Source of the DNA: Blautia sp.
GTDB lineage: Bacteria; Bacillota; Clostridia; Lachnospirales; Lachnospiraceae
Assembly: GCA_023667395.1 (NCBI GenBank)
Contig: JAMPAC010000007.1
Location: 1 to 64,000, forward strand
Direction: 5' to 3'
DNA: 64,000 nt
The position numbers and the translations under genes were made by a program. Shown here piece after piece: positions 51,841 through 60,374 of this stretch; within the stretch, counting starts at the first letter, position 1; each line of letters opens with the position of its first letter. The notes beneath the pieces were generated by a model. That model was not told the origin of the DNA. It worked only from the letters and a program-made list of their open reading frames with translations, and did not search any database.

Positions 51841-51858
51841 GACACAACGCCCCCTTTT

Positions 51859-52245
51859 TCATAAAAATCCCTGTATCTGATCGATCACGGTGAACAGGAT
51901 CGGAAGTCCTGCGAACATGACCGCCAGCTTCCCCAGGATCTCGATCTGCCCTGCCACGGACTGATATCCGGCATCCTTGCAGATGCTGGAACTGAACTCG
52001 CATATGTATGTGATCCCGATGACCCTGAGGAGAATGGACAGGTAACTTCCCGCGCTCCCCAGATAATCCCGGATCCGCTGGAACTGAAGCAGGACCGCCT
52101 CCACCTGCCTTAAGCAGAAAGCGAAGATCAATATCCCTATGCCAAGGCCTATGTAGATCCCATATTCCGGCTTCTGGCTCTTAAACTGCACCGCCAGAAG
52201 CACGCCCGCAATCCCCAGGAACGACACTTTGACCAATTCCGCCAT
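51859..52245 (-). CDS. spoIIIAD: Stage III sporulation protein AD
   Basis: A 128-residue hydrophobic protein with about four helices, including VSFLGIAGVLLAVQFKSQKPEYGIYIGLGIGI at the N-terminus and the CEFSSSICKDAGYQ motif. It lies between spoIIIAC and spoIIIAE in the normal order. Confidence 0.93.
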   Translation of the reverse strand: MAELVKVSFLGIAGVLLAVQFKSQKPEYGIYIGLGIGILIFAFCLRQVEAVLLQFQRIRDYLGSAGSYLSILLRVIGITYICEFSSSICKDAGYQSVAGQIEILGKLAVMFAGLPILFTVIDQIQGFL

Positions 52246-52267
52246 CCTGATCCCTCCTCCAACATGA

Positions 52268-52462
52268 TCATATCGAAAACAGTGTCTCTATGGTCTGGAA
52301 CAGTTCATATATGTAGGGCACGATCCACGTCAGCACTAGGATCAGTCCCGCAAGGCTGATGAGGAAAGCGTGTTCTTCCCTGCCGCTGTGCTTCAGGATC
52401 TGGCTGAGTATGGTCACCAGGATCCCCACCGCCGCTATTTTAAATATCAGACTTACACCCAT
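52268..52462 (-). CDS. spoIIIAC: Stage III sporulation protein AC
   Basis: A 64-residue protein with two membrane helices (IFKIAAVGILVTILSQIL, LISLAGLILVLTWIVPYIY) separated by KHSGREEHAF, which is the conserved SpoIIIAC layout. Confidence 0.93.
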   Translation of the reverse strand: MGVSLIFKIAAVGILVTILSQILKHSGREEHAFLISLAGLILVLTWIVPYIYELFQTIETLFSI

Positions 52463-52481
52463 TGCCTCTTCACCTCTGCCT

Positions 52482-53000
52482 TCACCACAATATCAGAACC
52501 AGCAGCATCCCGCTCATCGCCCCCAGGCCTAACGCCAGCCTGCATTTTTCCGCACTTTCTTTCTCCAGCTTCCCCAGGGCGCCCTCCAGCAGCGCCCTGC
52601 TCCGCTGTATGGATAAAAGCTGCATCTGCCCGTCCATGTATCCGTTCTCCGGCATGAACTGAAGAAAGGCGTCCCTGTCCTCCTGCTGCAGGGGCAGGTC
52701 CCGCATCCCCTCCGCCAAAACCGTCCTGAATATTTTCCCGCAGGATTCCCCGTCCGCCTCCCCCAGTTTCTCATTGATCCGCTCAAAGCAGCTTCTGAAA
52801 GGCTCCCGAAGCTGCCTTTGCATATGCAGGCAGCATTCCCCCAGCGTGGCCTTGCCATATCGCACCTCGCTCTCCCAGAGATCCAGGATCTGCCGCAGCA
52901 TATACAGATTCCTTATCCTGCCCAGGAACTGGCTCCGGTACCACAGTCCCAGTCCCAGACATCCAAGCAATATCATCACCGCCCCTGCCGTCTTCAACAT
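52482..53000 (-). CDS. spoIIIAB: Stage III sporulation protein AB
   Basis: The 172-residue protein starts MLKTAGAVMILLGCLGLGLW, as SpoIIIAB proteins do, followed by a helical domain resembling pilus-assembly PilC/GspF helices. Its first 218 bases overlap the end of the upstream spoIIIAA frame, an unusual overlap. It is required for engulfed forespore maturation with the other AA-AH proteins. Confidence 0.9.
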   Translation of the reverse strand: MLKTAGAVMILLGCLGLGLWYRSQFLGRIRNLYMLRQILDLWESEVRYGKATLGECCLHMQRQLREPFRSCFERINEKLGEADGESCGKIFRTVLAEGMRDLPLQQEDRDAFLQFMPENGYMDGQMQLLSIQRSRALLEGALGKLEKESAEKCRLALGLGAMSGMLLVLILW

Positions 53001-53931
53001 GCGCTTTTCCCTTTCTCCAGACCGGCTCCGCCAGAAATCTCCCCGACCGCCTCCGTATGCGTAAAACCACCTGGAACATCCGTCTCAGTTCCGATTGTGT
53101 GATCCCAAAGCGTCTTTCCATATCGTCAGGCGTCTCCCCATGGGCGGTGGCAAGTATCCCGCATCCGCAGGCCTCGGCCCGGTACAGCGCCTCCATCTCC
53201 GCCCTGATCCCCAATTCGTCTATGGCCAGCACCCTGGGGGACATGGTGCGAAGCAAAAGCAGCATTCCTTCCGCTTTCGGGCAGCCGTCCAGCACATCCG
53301 TGCGGAGCCCCAGATCGTTCCGGGGCTCTCCCAGAAAGGAACCCGCCAGTTCCGACCGCTCGTCCACAACTCCCACCGTCCGCCCGGCTCCAAAGGCATT
53401 CCCATCCGATACCTGCCGGATCAGTTCCCGGAGCAGGGTTGTCTTCCCGCATCCCGGGGGCGCGATGATCAGCGTATTGAGGAATTCCCCCCTGTCATAC
53501 ACAAAGGGCAGCAGCCCCTCCGCTGCGTCCTTCACCTGCCTGGCTATCCTGATATTGACGAAAGCAATGTTTTTGATGGTCCTTACCCTGCCCTGTCCGT
53601 CCAGCACCGCTTGTCCCGAAATGCCCACCCGGTGTCCTCCCGCCGCAGTCAGGAAACCCTGTTTCAACTCATCCTCGAAAGCATAAAAGGAATCCTGGCA
53701 GATATGTTTTAACACGGCTTCCAGCCCCTGCCTGTCCATGCAGAACGCCTCTTTGGGGCATTTTACCGGACTGCCGCAGGAATCCAGGAAATATTCATTC
53801 CCGGACGCATAAAGGATCACCGGACGTCCGGCTCTCAGCCTGATCTCCTGCAGACCTTCCAGTTCCCGTACCGCCCTTTTCCAAAAGGTTCTCTGCTCCG
53901 CCGGGAACAGCTGTAAAATATTTTCTTCCAT
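52783..53931 (-). CDS. spoIIIAA: Stage III sporulation protein AA (ATPase), C-terminally extended over spoIIIAB
   Basis: SpoIIIAA is a secretion-type AAA ATPase that powers the channel. The start at 53931 follows AAAGGGGG. Walker A APPGCGKTT is at 157-165 and the Walker B-like VLAIDELG and the switch ATAHGETP follow. Residues beyond about 310 read through the start of spoIIIAB in another frame (GGDDIAWMSGTGTVVPEP onwards) and end only at 52783, giving 382 residues against about 310 in most species. The extension looks like a shadow of the AB gene and may be functionless or an effect of a lost stop codon. Confidence 0.88.
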   Translation of the reverse strand: MEENILQLFPAEQRTFWKRAVRELEGLQEIRLRAGRPVILYASGNEYFLDSCGSPVKCPKEAFCMDRQGLEAVLKHICQDSFYAFEDELKQGFLTAAGGHRVGISGQAVLDGQGRVRTIKNIAFVNIRIARQVKDAAEGLLPFVYDRGEFLNTLIIAPPGCGKTTLLRELIRQVSDGNAFGAGRTVGVVDERSELAGSFLGEPRNDLGLRTDVLDGCPKAEGMLLLLRTMSPRVLAIDELGIRAEMEALYRAEACGCGILATAHGETPDDMERRFGITQSELRRMFQVVLRIRRRSGRFLAEPVWRKGKAHVEDGRGGDDIAWMSGTGTVVPEPVPGQDKESVYAAADPGSLGERGAIWQGHAGGMLPAYAKAASGAFQKLL

Positions 53932-53950
53932 GGCGTGTCCCCCTTTCACA

Positions 53951-53979
53951 AATATATGAAAACCTTTCCCGGATATTCC
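53951..53979 (-). promoter_or_regulatory. Sigma-E-like promoter of spoIIIA
   Basis: Minus-strand GGAATATC (53979-53972) and CATATATT (53958-53951) are 13 bases apart and end about 20 bases before the spoIIIAA start. Both fit the mother-cell sigma-E consensus loosely (kmATATT and CATACAnT). The fit is partial, so this is tentative. Confidence 0.45.
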
Positions 53980-53989
53980 TCCCGCGCAC

Positions 53990-54024
53990 AAAAAAAGACG
54001 ATGCGGTCTTTTGATAACCGTATC
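53990..54024 (-). terminator. Terminator between the transglutaminase gene and spoIIIAA
   Basis: Minus-strand GATACGGT and ACCGCATC pair (one G-T step) around nine bases and are followed by seven T. It separates the upstream vegetative unit from the spoIIIA operon. Confidence 0.75.
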
Positions 54025-54047
54025 GCCTTTATCCTGCCATAAATCCA

Positions 54048-55592
54048 TCAATCGGTATATACCGTGTGGTAGAGCCGGTAATACCCTCCGCCCAGGCGCT
54101 GGGCCTGTACCTGGATCGCGAAATGATCCGCTTTCAGTTCCTTCAGGACGGTCTCCACATAGCCTTTCCAGTAAGCGTTGCTGCTGTACGCGTTTTCCAC
54201 GGCGGACCAGAAAGATTCCGGAACCACATTGGTAAACTGCTGTTCGCCCGTGCCTACCGTTTTCATCTGCTCCACACAGTCCTTATAATATTCCTCCAGG
54301 CTGTCCAGAACCTGATCCTCCGTGATTCCTGCCGCCCGCAGGTTTTCTTCTTTCAAAGCCTGCGCCGCCGCGTCGGCCTCCGAGAGATTGGGTCTGCCCC
54401 TGCTGATCCAGCCCAGCGGCTGCTGGGGATTTTCATTGATCAGGTCACGGACTCCCGAACTGGTCTCCCCCGTGCTGCCCGCCACGCTGGCTCCGCAGGC
54501 GGGCAGATAGACCGACAGGCTGTTCCGCACATGGGTGCCCGCGAATTCCTGGTCCGACTTGTTAAAATAATCGTAAGTGGCCGGATCGGTGTCGTCCCAG
54601 GTGACATCCACATTGTAATACGCCTGATCCAGTTTTATGATATTCCACGCGTGGTCTTCCCCGGATGTGCCCGTACAGTAATAGCAGGGAACACCCAGCT
54701 GCTGCATCAGGTACTGGAACGACCTGGCGTAACCCGCGCAGACGCTTCTCCCCAGAACCAGCGCGCTGTACGCGCTCTGGTTCATGGAAGCGTTCTCGTC
54801 ATATTCCACCATCTCCATCAGTGCGTCGTGGACATATTTCTCCTGGTCGAAAACGCTGCCCTGGGACCTGGCGCCGGACAGGATCACTTCCGCCTGCTCG
54901 TTGAACTGCGCTTTCGCCTGCTCCAGGTAATCCGCCGTATCGTTATATTTCAAAAGGATCTCCACGCATTTCCCATTTCCCAGATATTTGCAGGAGTAAC
55001 CGGCCTCCACCCAGAACATTTCCGGATGGTCGTTGTAAACCGCCTCGAAAGCCGTTCTCACCTGATTGACGTCGGCCTCCATCGCCGGGACGAAAGACGC
55101 GTTCAAGTTCTGGGCGTTGGCATAGATCTGACGGTACAGCGGCTGCAGTTGTGGTTCCAACATGGCATAATAGGGATACATGGCGGCGTCAAAGGAAAGC
55201 CCCTCCCCCAGTTCGCCCGTGGCGATCACGTCGGAGAGATTATCCGCTTCCTCCTCCAGTATCTGCTCCAGTTCCCCGCTGACAGGCTCGTAGCCTCCCC
55301 TGCCGTTCACCGTCTCCGGCGCCGACGGCTTATTGCCCGGCGTCACATAACCGGAATTCCCCTGATCCCGGATCCAGCCGGTATTGATCCCTGCGCCGCC
55401 CTGGCCTCCGTCAGCCTGGCCGATGGAAAGCCCGTTGTCCGACAATACCGGCTGCCGCCCCGCCTCCACGGCGCTCACAACCTCCGCCAGCCGGGACGTA
55501 AGATCCGGGTTAAGCGCACAGACCAGAACCGCCACGCACAGGGACATGATCAAAAATACGATTCCAAAAAAAAGTTTTTTTAAGATTTTCAA
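54048..55592 (-). CDS. Membrane-anchored transglutaminase-domain protein
   Basis: The 514-residue protein has a basic start and one membrane helix (FFGIVFLIMSLCVAVLVC), a low-complexity linker, and a transglutaminase-like domain with Cys in RSVCAGYARSFQYLMQQLG, His in GEDHAWNIIKLDQAYYNVD and Asp in VTWDD. A C-terminal domain of about 120 residues follows. The start overlaps the end of the PilZ gene by four bases, so the two are one operon. It is probably extracellular and could act on the envelope during sporulation. Confidence 0.8.
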   Translation of the reverse strand: MKILKKLFFGIVFLIMSLCVAVLVCALNPDLTSRLAEVVSAVEAGRQPVLSDNGLSIGQADGGQGGAGINTGWIRDQGNSGYVTPGNKPSAPETVNGRGGYEPVSGELEQILEEEADNLSDVIATGELGEGLSFDAAMYPYYAMLEPQLQPLYRQIYANAQNLNASFVPAMEADVNQVRTAFEAVYNDHPEMFWVEAGYSCKYLGNGKCVEILLKYNDTADYLEQAKAQFNEQAEVILSGARSQGSVFDQEKYVHDALMEMVEYDENASMNQSAYSALVLGRSVCAGYARSFQYLMQQLGVPCYYCTGTSGEDHAWNIIKLDQAYYNVDVTWDDTDPATYDYFNKSDQEFAGTHVRNSLSVYLPACGASVAGSTGETSSGVRDLINENPQQPLGWISRGRPNLSEADAAAQALKEENLRAAGITEDQVLDSLEEYYKDCVEQMKTVGTGEQQFTNVVPESFWSAVENAYSSNAYWKGYVETVLKELKADHFAIQVQAQRLGGGYYRLYHTVYTD

Positions 55593-57013
55593 TGTTTTCC
55601 ACCTCTGTTCCCATTCGCCGCATCAGGCTCCAGTATGATCCAAAGCAGCCTCCACGGAGCGATTTCCTGATAAATCTCCTCCTTCACGGCGAGTATGGGA
55701 TGTTCCACGTCATTGGGCAGCACATACAGCAGCTGACCGATGGTCTGATCCGCCAGAAGGATCTTTCTATGTAAAATGCAATGCAATATGTTTTCGGCCA
55801 ATACCCACTCCAGCATCTTCACGGAGCCGGTGGGCTGGTCAATGCCCCGGTAACGCATCTGCTCCAGAAACATAAGCGGGATCCCCGCCTTTTCATGATT
55901 GGGATGGGCCGCCCTTGCGTCGTAGAGATCCGCCACCATCAGGATCCTGGCGCAGAGCGCCTCTTTTTTGCTCTCCATGGGAGCATCCTCGTCCGTCTGC
56001 CCCAGAATTCCCATCTCGATCAGTTTTCTGGCCAGGGATTCGTCAAAACGGAGCCATTTCCCCATCAATGCGCCCAACAACGCAAGGTTCAGCAAATGCC
56101 TGGACTCCCTTTCCTCCTCCGGACGCTTCCTGTGGATACAGTTCAGGATCACGGCTTCATCCATATTCCTGACGCGCCGGAAAATATCCTCTGACAGGGT
56201 ATGCAGCCTCTCTTCAAAGGCCGCCTGCCCCACGCTGCCCTGTATTTCAGCCACCCTGTTCCTCCAGTCCGTATATCCGTACGCCTGCTCCATCTGCTGC
56301 TGCAAAATATCATAGGAAGCCTCTCCATCCTCCAACGGGAACACGGTTTCCACCCTGCTGACTTTTTCCCCGTTCCTGATCTTCCTCCTGGCGGCTTCCT
56401 CCCTGCGCAGCTTGGGATCCTGGATCTCTTCCTCCCCATCATCCCCCTGCTCGCCCTGGGGCAGGATATTGCGGCATCCGTATTCAGCGGTTTCCTTGTT
56501 CCGGTTCTGTGACCTCACGATCTCATACTCGCCCACGAAAGAATTCTGCTTTAGTCCCACGCGGACGCGCACTTTGGAACCCCTCCGGAAAGCGTCGATA
56601 TCCCCCCGAAAAAGGATCCCGTTAGCGCTGATATTCAGGATGGAAACGGGAACCGGCTTACGCAGGTCGATGCGGGTATCCCCGATCAGCAGCGCTTCCA
56701 CACGTCCTTCCGTCTTCATTTCATACCGGGTAAAGTTCCTGTTTTCCTTTTTCCGCTCCCCATACAGCGCGATTTCCGCCATGCCGCCTGATATTTTCCG
56801 CAGGTTTCCCGAATATTCCAGCACGCCGCTTTTGGCCAGCGCCAGCAGCGACAGCCTGTTTTTCGCGGAACCGTTCAGCGCTCCCGCAAAGATGGTAAGC
56901 ACATTCCGCTTCGCGTCATATCCCTCGATCGTGGTGTCCGCCACCAGTTCCCCTGATATACTGTCCCGGACCAATACCCTGCAGTTTATAAGATTTTTAC
57001 TGTGATCAGCCAT
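55589..57013 (-). CDS. PilZ-domain c-di-GMP receptor-like protein
   Basis: The 474-residue protein has an N-terminal YcgR/PilZN-like domain (about 10-95), then PilZ motifs RNFTRYE (the RxxxR) and NISANGILFRGD ((D/N)xSxxG) at about 92-135. A C-terminal helical half (about 235-474) has no domain I can name. PilZ proteins change behaviour when they bind c-di-GMP, so this may couple c-di-GMP to the envelope protein encoded next. A strong sigma-A promoter precedes it. Confidence 0.8.
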   Translation of the reverse strand: MADHSKNLINCRVLVRDSISGELVADTTIEGYDAKRNVLTIFAGALNGSAKNRLSLLALAKSGVLEYSGNLRKISGGMAEIALYGERKKENRNFTRYEMKTEGRVEALLIGDTRIDLRKPVPVSILNISANGILFRGDIDAFRRGSKVRVRVGLKQNSFVGEYEIVRSQNRNKETAEYGCRNILPQGEQGDDGEEEIQDPKLRREEAARRKIRNGEKVSRVETVFPLEDGEASYDILQQQMEQAYGYTDWRNRVAEIQGSVGQAAFEERLHTLSEDIFRRVRNMDEAVILNCIHRKRPEEERESRHLLNLALLGALMGKWLRFDESLARKLIEMGILGQTDEDAPMESKKEALCARILMVADLYDARAAHPNHEKAGIPLMFLEQMRYRGIDQPTGSVKMLEWVLAENILHCILHRKILLADQTIGQLLYVLPNDVEHPILAVKEEIYQEIAPWRLLWIILEPDAANGNRGGKH

Positions 57014-57033
57014 TTATCACTCCCCCTGACCCA

Positions 57034-57062
57034 GTTATATCATATCATAAAATATCTGTCAA
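57034..57062 (-). promoter_or_regulatory. Sigma-A promoter of the PilZ gene
   Basis: Minus-strand TTGACA (57062-57057) and TATAAC (57039-57034), 17 bases apart. Confidence 0.8.
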
Positions 57063-57113
57063 AAAAAGTCCTGCTGTAAACTTCCTTCCGGTTTTTGCCG
57101 ATATTATGGATAG

Positions 57114-57344
57114 AAAGATCAAAAAGACACTGTTGAAATATGCAGCCAGGGAGGGATTAAAGCAGCAGGCGGATTTACGGATTTCAGGGTGTATCGGGTT
57201 CAGATGGTTTCCCAGGTTCCCAAAACAAGGCGGGAAAACGGCGGCTCTCCGCAGCGTGACCCCAATTCTTCCAAAGCGGCGTCCTTTGCGCTGACCTTGG
57301 AAAAGGCATTGGACGAGAGCAGACCCGGGGAATACGTTTTCTGA
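57114..57344 (+). CDS. Possible small gene or decayed coding region
   Basis: A 76-codon open frame on the plus strand reads GGFTDFRVYRVQMVSQVPKT, continues through PNSSKAASFALTLEKALDES and ends RPGEYVF. The residue pattern is protein-like, but the frame begins after a TAG with no good start: GTG at 57189 is the best candidate with a poor ribosome binding site, and an ATG comes later. A different frame with an ATG at 57106 starts MDRKIKKTLLKYAA, so a frameshifted gene is possible. I do not recognise it. It fills most of the 379-base gap between the PilZ gene and the dehydrogenase. Confidence 0.28.
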   Translation, partial: KDQKDTVEICSQGGIKAAGGFTDFRVYRVQMVSQVPKTRRENGGSPQRDPNSSKAASFALTLEKALDESRPGEYVF

Positions 57345-57350
57345 CCGATA

Positions 57351-57393
57351 AAAGGGCGCACACTCTCATCTCAGGTGAGGTGTGCGCCCTTTT
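57351..57393. terminator. Bidirectional terminator
   Basis: GGGCGCACAC and GTGTGCGCCC pair around CTCA/TGAG, with an A run before and a T run after. It ends the dehydrogenase gene (-) and would also end a plus-strand transcript. Confidence 0.85.
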
Positions 57394-58457
57394 CATGCCA
57401 GGATTTCCTTAAGGTGCGCGTCTGTCCGAAGCAGTTCTTTCGCCTTTTCGCGGTAGGCTTCCTCGTGGAGGTAGGTGTGCCGGAAAGGCTTTATGGAGGG
57501 TGCCATGTCTATGGCCTTTTCAAAATCGCCCCTCTTCATCCCCAGCGTACCCACATAATCCCAGAAACCCGTCTGCGTGAAGATGGTATCCACCCTTTGA
57601 TACCGGTGATCCTGCACCAGGCTCATCAGGTATGTGGCGATGCCCACCTGCACCCCATGCAGCTGGGGTTGTTCCAGCAGCTTGTCCAGCGCATGGGAGA
57701 TCAGATGCTCGCTGCCGCTGGTGGGGGCGCTGCTGCCCGCTATCTCATTGGCGATACCGCTCATGGCAAGGGAATCCAGAAGTTCCTTCAGGAACAGATC
57801 CTCTTTGATACCGGTAAAGGGGGTGCGCACAAAGCTGTTCACCGCTTTCTTGGCAATCATCATGGCGAAATCGTTGACCTCCGCGTAACCCCGATCCCCC
57901 TCGTACTTCCAGTCATACAGCGCCGTGATCTTCGCCACCATATCACCGATGCCGGAATACAGGAATTTATCCGGCGCGCTCCTGATGACCTCCGTGTCCA
58001 CTATGATGCCGTATGCCAGCCTGGCGGGCACGGACTTCCTGCGCCCCTCCACGATCAGGGACGCGCTGGAAGAGGAAAAACCATCGCTGGAGGAAGATGT
58101 GGGCACACTGATGAAGGGAAGGTTCAGCAGATAGCCGCAGTATTTCGCCGCGTCGATCACCTTTCCGCCCCCCAGACCGACCACCGCCTGGGTCTCATTC
58201 GGCATGGAAAAAGCCAGGCTGATCAGGTCGTCGATGCATACCGTATCCATCTCCTGATACTCCAGCACCTCCACCCCCGCCCGCTTCAGGGACGCCATGA
58301 CCCTGTCCCCGAACATGTCGATCAGGCCGTTGCCAAACAGAATGACCGTTCTGGTCAATCCCATTTCCTTTAAATACGTTCCAATATACTCCAATGTCCC
58401 CGCGCCTATTTTTAACAGGTTGGGGATATTGATCTCCTTTGCTGCCGCTCTGCCCAT
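57393..58457 (-). CDS. egsA: sn-Glycerol-1-phosphate dehydrogenase-like enzyme (AraM/EgsA family)
   Basis: The 354-residue protein has the NAD-binding VVGLGGGKVIDAAKY, the TSSSSDGFSSSSASL loop and metal-binding SGSEHLISHALD, as in AraM/EgsA enzymes that reduce dihydroxyacetone phosphate to glycerol 1-phosphate. In Bacillus the product feeds a phospholipid-like compound. The ATG follows GGAAGGAG. It is a single gene with its own terminator. Confidence 0.85.
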   Translation of the reverse strand: MGRAAAKEINIPNLLKIGAGTLEYIGTYLKEMGLTRTVILFGNGLIDMFGDRVMASLKRAGVEVLEYQEMDTVCIDDLISLAFSMPNETQAVVGLGGGKVIDAAKYCGYLLNLPFISVPTSSSSDGFSSSSASLIVEGRRKSVPARLAYGIIVDTEVIRSAPDKFLYSGIGDMVAKITALYDWKYEGDRGYAEVNDFAMMIAKKAVNSFVRTPFTGIKEDLFLKELLDSLAMSGIANEIAGSSAPTSGSEHLISHALDKLLEQPQLHGVQVGIATYLMSLVQDHRYQRVDTIFTQTGFWDYVGTLGMKRGDFEKAIDMAPSIKPFRHTYLHEEAYREKAKELLRTDAHLKEILA

Positions 58458-58555
58458 AATGAATCTCCTTCCATTTATGATCTGTTATCCATTATAAGCA
58501 GGATTGGCGGGAAATACAACCGGTAGATTTACAGGCGGAACGAAAGCGACAGCTG

Positions 58556-58795
58556 TTATCTCCCGCTTTCATTCCGCTTTTGAAAATCGTCCAGTATCTG
58601 TTTCAGTTTCTCGATCTCTTCTTTTCGCAATTCCTCGATCTCTTCCTCCGAATGCCTATGGTAAACGGAAGGCGGGAACAGTCCGAAACAGCTGCCTCCG
58701 TAGAGACTCCAGATCTCGTCCATCCCCTTTAACTTTCTTTGGAACTGCACCTTTTCAAAAATGTTCCGGATCTTCCCTTTGATTTGACTGTCCAT
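58556..58795 (-). CDS. Small hypothetical protein (79 aa)
   Basis: The start at 58795 follows GGAAAGGGG. The protein (MDSQIKGKIRNIFEKVQFQR, then GGSCFGLFPPSVYHRHSEEE and a charged helical tail) is unknown to me; its end could form a coiled coil. It diverges from the ECF sigma factor gene 359 bases away. Confidence 0.55.
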   Translation of the reverse strand: MDSQIKGKIRNIFEKVQFQRKLKGMDEIWSLYGGSCFGLFPPSVYHRHSEEEIEELRKEEIEKLKQILDDFQKRNESGR

Positions 58796-59154
58796 ATTTA
58801 CCCCTTTCCTGCCGGATGCCGATACCATCGCATTTTTTGATAGTTATTTATAGCATGCACAATTGTGTTATGCTTTCATGTACAAGTTCAATCTTCTTAA
58901 GACAATTATTAGCACTTATCTCCCTTGCCTAATTATATAACATTATTTGACTATTGTCATCCTAAAAATTATTAAATATCCAAAATTTTACCTGTTTTGC
59001 GCCAAATATGAATTTTGGACATAACAAAGGACGCATGGACTGCGATTCCCGCAGCTTCCTATAAAATATGGACTTGCCGCACACTTTCAGTATCTGATAC
59101 GTTATACATAATGAAGCGCATATAGAATGGAATGGGAACAGGAGGCCGCGCAGC
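58796..59154. other. AT-rich divergent intergenic region with palindromes
   Basis: This 359-base gap has no gene. It holds a 21-bp imperfect palindrome (58853-58873) built on CACAATTGTG, which overlaps a TATAAA box of the left gene, and a distant inverted repeat TCCAAAATT/AATTTTGGA (58979-58987 and 59011-59019). No clear promoter for the sigma factor gene could be chosen. Confidence 0.5.
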
Positions 59155-59610
59155 ATGTCCATGGATCCGGAAGAACAGTACGATAAGATTTACCGCTACT
59201 GCTATTTCAAACTGCATCACCGGGAAACCGCCGAAGATATCACCCAGGAGACTTTCCTGCGGTATTTCCGGAACTATGGCCGCGCCTCCGGGGAACAGGC
59301 GCTGAAACGCCTGTATGTCATCGCCAGGAATCTCTGCATAGACGAATACCGCAGACGTTCCCTTTCGCCGCTGGACGAATCCATGCCGGAACCGCCAAAG
59401 GAAGAACAACTCCTTACAACCCTCACGGTAAGGGCGGCGCTGTCGGAACTGGGACAGGAAGAGCAGGAATTACTGCTGCTGCGGTATGTGAACGAAGTCC
59501 CCGTCTCCGCCATCGGCCGGATGCTCGGCATCTCCCGGTTCGCGGCACACCGCAGGATTCAGGCCGCCGTCCGAAAGTTGAAAGAGAAACTGGGAAAGGA
59601 GCCCTTTTGA
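59155..59610 (+). CDS. ECF-type RNA polymerase sigma factor
   Basis: The 151-residue protein has region 2 (EEQYDKIYRYCYFKLHHRETAEDITQETFLRYFRNYG, with the -10-binding helix) and region 4 (LGQEEQELLLLRYVNEVPVSAIGRMLGISRFAAHRRI, the HTH). The ATG follows AGGAGG. It is the first of a four-gene plus-strand operon and probably controls the exporter; the stimulus is unknown. Confidence 0.9.
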   Translation: MSMDPEEQYDKIYRYCYFKLHHRETAEDITQETFLRYFRNYGRASGEQALKRLYVIARNLCIDEYRRRSLSPLDESMPEPPKEEQLLTTLTVRAALSELGQEEQELLLLRYVNEVPVSAIGRMLGISRFAAHRRIQAAVRKLKEKLGKEPF

Positions 59611-60314
59611 TGAAACAATCGTTAAAAACAGAATTATCCCGGATTTTGGAAGCCCCGCCGCCCCGGCATAAAAGGGAATTCCTGCTGGAACTGAAGCTTC
59701 CTGGAATGACCCTGGCGGAAGTTGTCTTCTCACAGGCCAGTTATATCCGCAGATGGGTCTGGGGCGTTTCCGCGCTGGTCTTCCTGGCTGCGCTGGCAGG
59801 ATCCCTGCTGCTCTCTGCGGATATGCTGTGGGCGATCTCCGCCTTTACCCCGCTGCTGGCTCTGGCGTTCCTCTCGGAGAGCGGACGCTCGGAAAACTAC
59901 GGGATGGCCGAGCTGGAGATGGCCACGCGGTTTTCCCTGCGCAGCGTCCTGCTGGCCAGAACCGGAATACTGGGCGTGGAAAACCTGGCGCTCCTCTGCC
60001 TGCTGATCCCCTTGGGACTGCGGAATAATGCGTTCAGCCCCCTGCAGGCAGGAGTGTATATCCTGACGCCCTTTCTGCTGACTACCTTTACGGGATTGTG
60101 GATTGTCCGCAGGTCAGGGGGACGGGAGGGCATGTATCTTTGCGTGGGGATTGCGGCCTGTGTCAGCGTTTCCGTATTCTTTTTCCATAGAACCGTTCCG
60201 CAGATTTACGGGAGAAACCATCTTGCCTGGTGGATGGCGGGGGCGCTGCTGCTCTGCATGGGAACCGTCAGGCAATATTACAGAATCATAAACGGCATGG
60301 AAAACCCGCACTGA
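59610..60314 (+). CDS. Membrane protein next to the ECF sigma factor, possible anti-sigma
   Basis: The ATG overlaps the sigma factor stop and the protein is 234 residues. It has a cytoplasmic N-terminus of about 45 residues (LKTELSRILEAPPPRHKREF onwards) and six or so membrane helices from SALVFLAALAGSLLLSADML. No known anti-sigma fold is visible, but the coupling makes this role plausible. It could instead be part of the exporter. Confidence 0.65.
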   Translation: MKQSLKTELSRILEAPPPRHKREFLLELKLPGMTLAEVVFSQASYIRRWVWGVSALVFLAALAGSLLLSADMLWAISAFTPLLALAFLSESGRSENYGMAELEMATRFSLRSVLLARTGILGVENLALLCLLIPLGLRNNAFSPLQAGVYILTPFLLTTFTGLWIVRRSGGREGMYLCVGIAACVSVSVFFFHRTVPQIYGRNHLAWWMAGALLLCMGTVRQYYRIINGMENPH

Positions 60315-60374
60315 TTCAAATGATTTATCATGGGAATTTCATGCCGGAGTCCGCACTTTGGAGAGGAGGAGCAC

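Noticed and set aside
54066..55583. A 505-codon open frame on the plus strand
   Set aside because: It is the exact antisense of the transglutaminase-domain gene, whose catalytic residues and start are clear; long antisense frames are common at this base composition.
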